Shown one piece after another: positions 6,524 to 8,175 of a stretch of DNA of 8,175 bases; positions within the stretch are counted from its first letter, which is position 1, and each line of letters begins with the position of its first letter. The stretch is from Acidimicrobiales bacterium. GTDB taxonomy: Bacteria > Actinomycetota > Acidimicrobiia > Acidimicrobiales > Ilumatobacteraceae. The stretch covers positions 1-8,175 of the forward strand of contig JAURNB010000064.1 of the NCBI GenBank assembly GCA_030830415.1. Reading direction: 5' to 3'. A program made the position numbers and the translations under genes. The notes under the pieces were generated by a model. That model saw only the letters and a program-made list of their open reading frames with translations, searched no databases and had not been told where the DNA came from.

Positions 6524-6557
6524 AGTTCAATTTAACACTACGTTGTGGGGAGTACTT
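6524..6557. promoter_or_regulatory. Short divergent intergenic region
   Basis: Only 34 bases separate the GTG of the MocA-like gene (- strand) from the ATG of the NlpC/P60 gene (+ strand). The A/T-rich core at 6530-6540 is the only likely -10-like material. On the - strand it reads TTAAAT/TAAATT a few bases before the GTG. Any -35 boxes would lie inside the opposite coding regions. No convincing sigma-70 promoter can be drawn, so this is a location for promoters rather than an identified one. Confidence 0.3.
6547..6552 (+). promoter_or_regulatory. Shine-Dalgarno that fixes the NlpC/P60 start
   Basis: GGGGAG lies five bases before ATG 6558. The upstream in-frame start at 6516 has no such site and would add 14 residues in front of a standard signal peptide, so ATG 6558 is preferred. 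Confidence 0.75.
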
Positions 6558-7337
6558 ATGTCACTTTCTCGTCGTGTCCATTTTCGGGGTGTTTCTCTCG
6601 CTCGCGGGGGAACACGTGCGATGGCTGTTGCGACCATTGCCTGTGGCCTTGTAGTGGGTTCAAGTTCTGCCGTTCATGCTGCAGGCACTGCAGTAGTGGT
6701 ACCGCCAGCAGTAGTGCAAACCACATGGCGAGAACCACAGTTGCTCACAAAAGATGCGCGTCCGCGATTCGACGCAGTAAAAACCATTGCGGGAGAAGCG
6801 CTGGAATCCATCGCCACTTTTATTGATGTACCAACTTCAGAAAATTTTGCCCAATATCAATTATTCCGCGCTGCATTAGTAAACCGCGTTGCTGCTCGTG
6901 TCAACGAGTCGCGTGCAGCAATGTTGCAAGCATGGTCACAATCTTCATTGAAGCATCAGATGGCCCTTATCGCTGGTCTCACAACATTGGGCGTTGGCTA
7001 CGAATATGGTTCCGATAATCCGAAAAAAGGTCTCGACTGTTCAGGGCTCGTTGCCTATGCATGGAAACAAGTGGGAATTTCTCTACCGTTGCAGTCGAAG
7101 CGGCAATGGGAAGCTTCTCGTGATGTTCCGCAAGAAGATGCGTTGCCCGGAGACATCGTTTGGTATCCGGGTCACACCATGATGTACCTCGGAGTGGGCG
7201 ATGCGGTGCTGCATTCAGCGCGTGAAAATTTGGGTGTTCGCTTAGGTCGCATTAACTGGAAAGAAATTCCCCGCGTTAAATTTGGAAATCCGGAAGTTTC
7301 ACTTCTGTCAGTGAATCGGTCCGCTGGCGTCTTTTAA
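6558..7337 (+). CDS. Secreted NlpC/P60-family peptidoglycan endopeptidase
   Basis: A 259-residue exported cysteine peptidase. NlpC/P60 enzymes typically cut the peptide stem of peptidoglycan between D-Glu (or D-isoglutamine) and the diamino acid. Residues 1-41 are a long actinobacterial-type signal peptide: basic SRR/RGGTR segment, hydrophobic core from about 21, and a likely cut near AVHA-AG. Residues 42-135 are a mostly helical region without a recognised domain. The catalytic domain covers about 136-259, with Cys161 in LDCSGLVAYAW, His206 in GHTMMYLG, and a third polar residue at His219 in VLHSA. All three active-site positions are filled, and PGDIVWY (197-203) is the usual strand before the His. 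The gene sits alone on the + strand between two - strand molybdenum-enzyme accessory genes, and its last 30 bases overlap the end of the XdhC gene. A growth or division role is likely, but no partner is visible. Confidence 0.93.
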   Translation: MSLSRRVHFRGVSLARGGTRAMAVATIACGLVVGSSSAVHAAGTAVVVPPAVVQTTWREPQLLTKDARPRFDAVKTIAGEALESIATFIDVPTSENFAQYQLFRAALVNRVAARVNESRAAMLQAWSQSSLKHQMALIAGLTTLGVGYEYGSDNPKKGLDCSGLVAYAWKQVGISLPLQSKRQWEASRDVPQEDALPGDIVWYPGHTMMYLGVGDAVLHSARENLGVRLGRINWKEIPRVKFGNPEVSLLSVNRSAGVF

Positions 7338-8175
7338 CGACGGCGATTGGCGCCCCGTGCGCTGGGCAATGATTTCTGCACAAATTGAAATAGCAGTTTC
7401 TTCAGGTGTTCTTGCGCCGAGGTCAAGACCTATTGGCGACATGAGCCGGGCGAGGTCGGCGGGCGAAGTGACTCCGGCAAGTGCGAGTCGTTCTAAACGT
7501 TTTGTGTGAGTTTTGCGTGAGCCCATCACGCCGATGTACCCGGCTTTTGTGCTCAGCGCGCCTTGAACAGCAGGCACATCGAATTTTGCATCGTGCGTAA
7601 GAACACACACCGCATCGCGTGCAGTGAGTGATTTGCCGTGGCTTTCAAAATAGGCATTTGGCCAGGTCACGACAACCTCGTCGGCCATGGGGAAACGTCG
7701 TCGTGTAGCAAACACTTCGCGTGCATCACAAACGGTGACGTGGTAGCCAAGAATTTTTGCAACACGGGCAAGTGCCGCAGTGAAATCGACCGCTCCAAAA
7801 ATCCACATGTGCGGTGGCGGTGCAAAACTTTCTACAAATATTTTCACCATCGGCGTGTCGTCGAGGTCTTCAGGAGTGGTTTGGCCATCGGCGCCGTAAT
7901 GCCGCACGCCCGTTGTGCCAGCCTCAAGTTCGCCCAACGTATCGCGACCAACAATGCGATCGAGTTCAATATTGCCGAGCGAACCAATTGGGGTGAGTTG
8001 CGGAGAAACGATGAGCCATGCTCCAACGTGTGGACCTTCAATAACTGTTGCAAGGCCAACAGGAGTTTGCTGAGCCGTTCGCTCTGCGAGAACCTGCACA
8101 GAAGAATCGGCGAGATATGCATCGAGTGGCTGTATGAAGAGATGAATGATGCCGCCACATGTGAGACCAACAGCA
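7308..8175 (-). CDS. xdhC: XdhC/CoxI-family molybdenum-enzyme maturation protein, 5' end beyond the window
   Basis: A partial protein of at least 289 residues. XdhC in Rhodobacter capsulatus binds molybdenum cofactor, protects it during sulfuration and hands it to xanthine dehydrogenase; CoxF/CoxI relatives serve CO dehydrogenases. The reading frame stays open to the right edge. A GTG at 8099 could be mistaken for the start. The 25 codons before it encode VGLTCGGIIHLFIQPL, the characteristic N-terminal XdhC motif with its conserved cysteine, so the real start is outside. The C-terminal half is the Rossmann-like XdhC domain: HMWIFGAVDFTAALARVAK, then VTVCDAREVFATRRRFP, then VLTHDAKFDVPAVQGAL and GYIGVMGSRKTHTKR, ending with LGARTPEETAISICAEI. 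Its last 30 bases overlap the converging NlpC/P60 gene. Together with the MocA- and CoxG-like genes it points to a molybdenum hydroxylase. Confidence 0.93.
   Translation of the reverse strand, partial: AVGLTCGGIIHLFIQPLDAYLADSSVQVLAERTAQQTPVGLATVIEGPHVGAWLIVSPQLTPIGSLGNIELDRIVGRDTLGELEAGTTGVRHYGADGQTTPEDLDDTPMVKIFVESFAPPPHMWIFGAVDFTAALARVAKILGYHVTVCDAREVFATRRRFPMADEVVVTWPNAYFESHGKSLTARDAVCVLTHDAKFDVPAVQGALSTKAGYIGVMGSRKTHTKRLERLALAGVTSPADLARLMSPIGLDLGARTPEETAISICAEIIAQRTGRQSPSLKDASGPIH

Noticed and set aside
6516..6557. Upstream start of the NlpC/P60 gene at 6516
   Set aside because: No ribosome site is present there, and the 14 added residues precede a complete signal peptide. ATG 6558 has GGGGAG five bases upstream.

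Overview
The window looks like ordinary chromosome from an actinobacterium. The main evidence is a DUF501 protein translationally coupled to a PPX/GppA phosphatase, a pairing typical of actinobacteria (Rv1025-Rv1026 in Mycobacterium tuberculosis). G+C looks close to half by eye, which is low for the phylum. An Acidimicrobiia-like or freshwater lineage is therefore a reasonable guess, but the sequence alone does not settle it. Coding density is very high: no gap exceeds about 90 bases, and I see no RNA gene, insertion sequence, CRISPR array or phage gene.

Left third, + strand (10-3274): a crotonase-fold protein that has lost both catalytic glutamates of enoyl-CoA hydratase is followed 8 bases later by a large secreted subtilase. 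The subtilase has a signal peptide, an I9 propeptide, a complete Asp/His/Ser triad, a likely fibronectin-type segment, and a C-terminal part that reads like an inactive L,D-transpeptidase. A small, very basic, histidine-rich protein of unknown function comes next.

Middle, - strand (6523 down to 3246): a tight five-gene run transcribed right to left. It is a MocA-like nucleotidyltransferase, a CoxG-like SRPBCC protein with a C-terminal membrane anchor, DUF501, a PPX/GppA phosphatase and a RimJ/RimL-type acetyltransferase. Three of the four junctions overlap and the fourth has a 20-base gap, so one transcript with translational coupling is likely.

Right end: an NlpC/P60 cell-wall hydrolase on the + strand (6558-7337) sits between the MocA-like gene and an XdhC-family gene on the - strand. 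The XdhC gene runs off the right edge without its start.

XdhC, MocA-like and CoxG are all accessory proteins of molybdenum hydroxylases of the xanthine dehydrogenase/CO dehydrogenase family. The natural inference is that the structural large, medium and small subunits lie beyond the right edge. The most unusual observations are the apparent pseudo-L,D-transpeptidase domain on the secreted protease, and the joining of the molybdenum-enzyme accessory genes to the DUF501-ppx pair in one operon.
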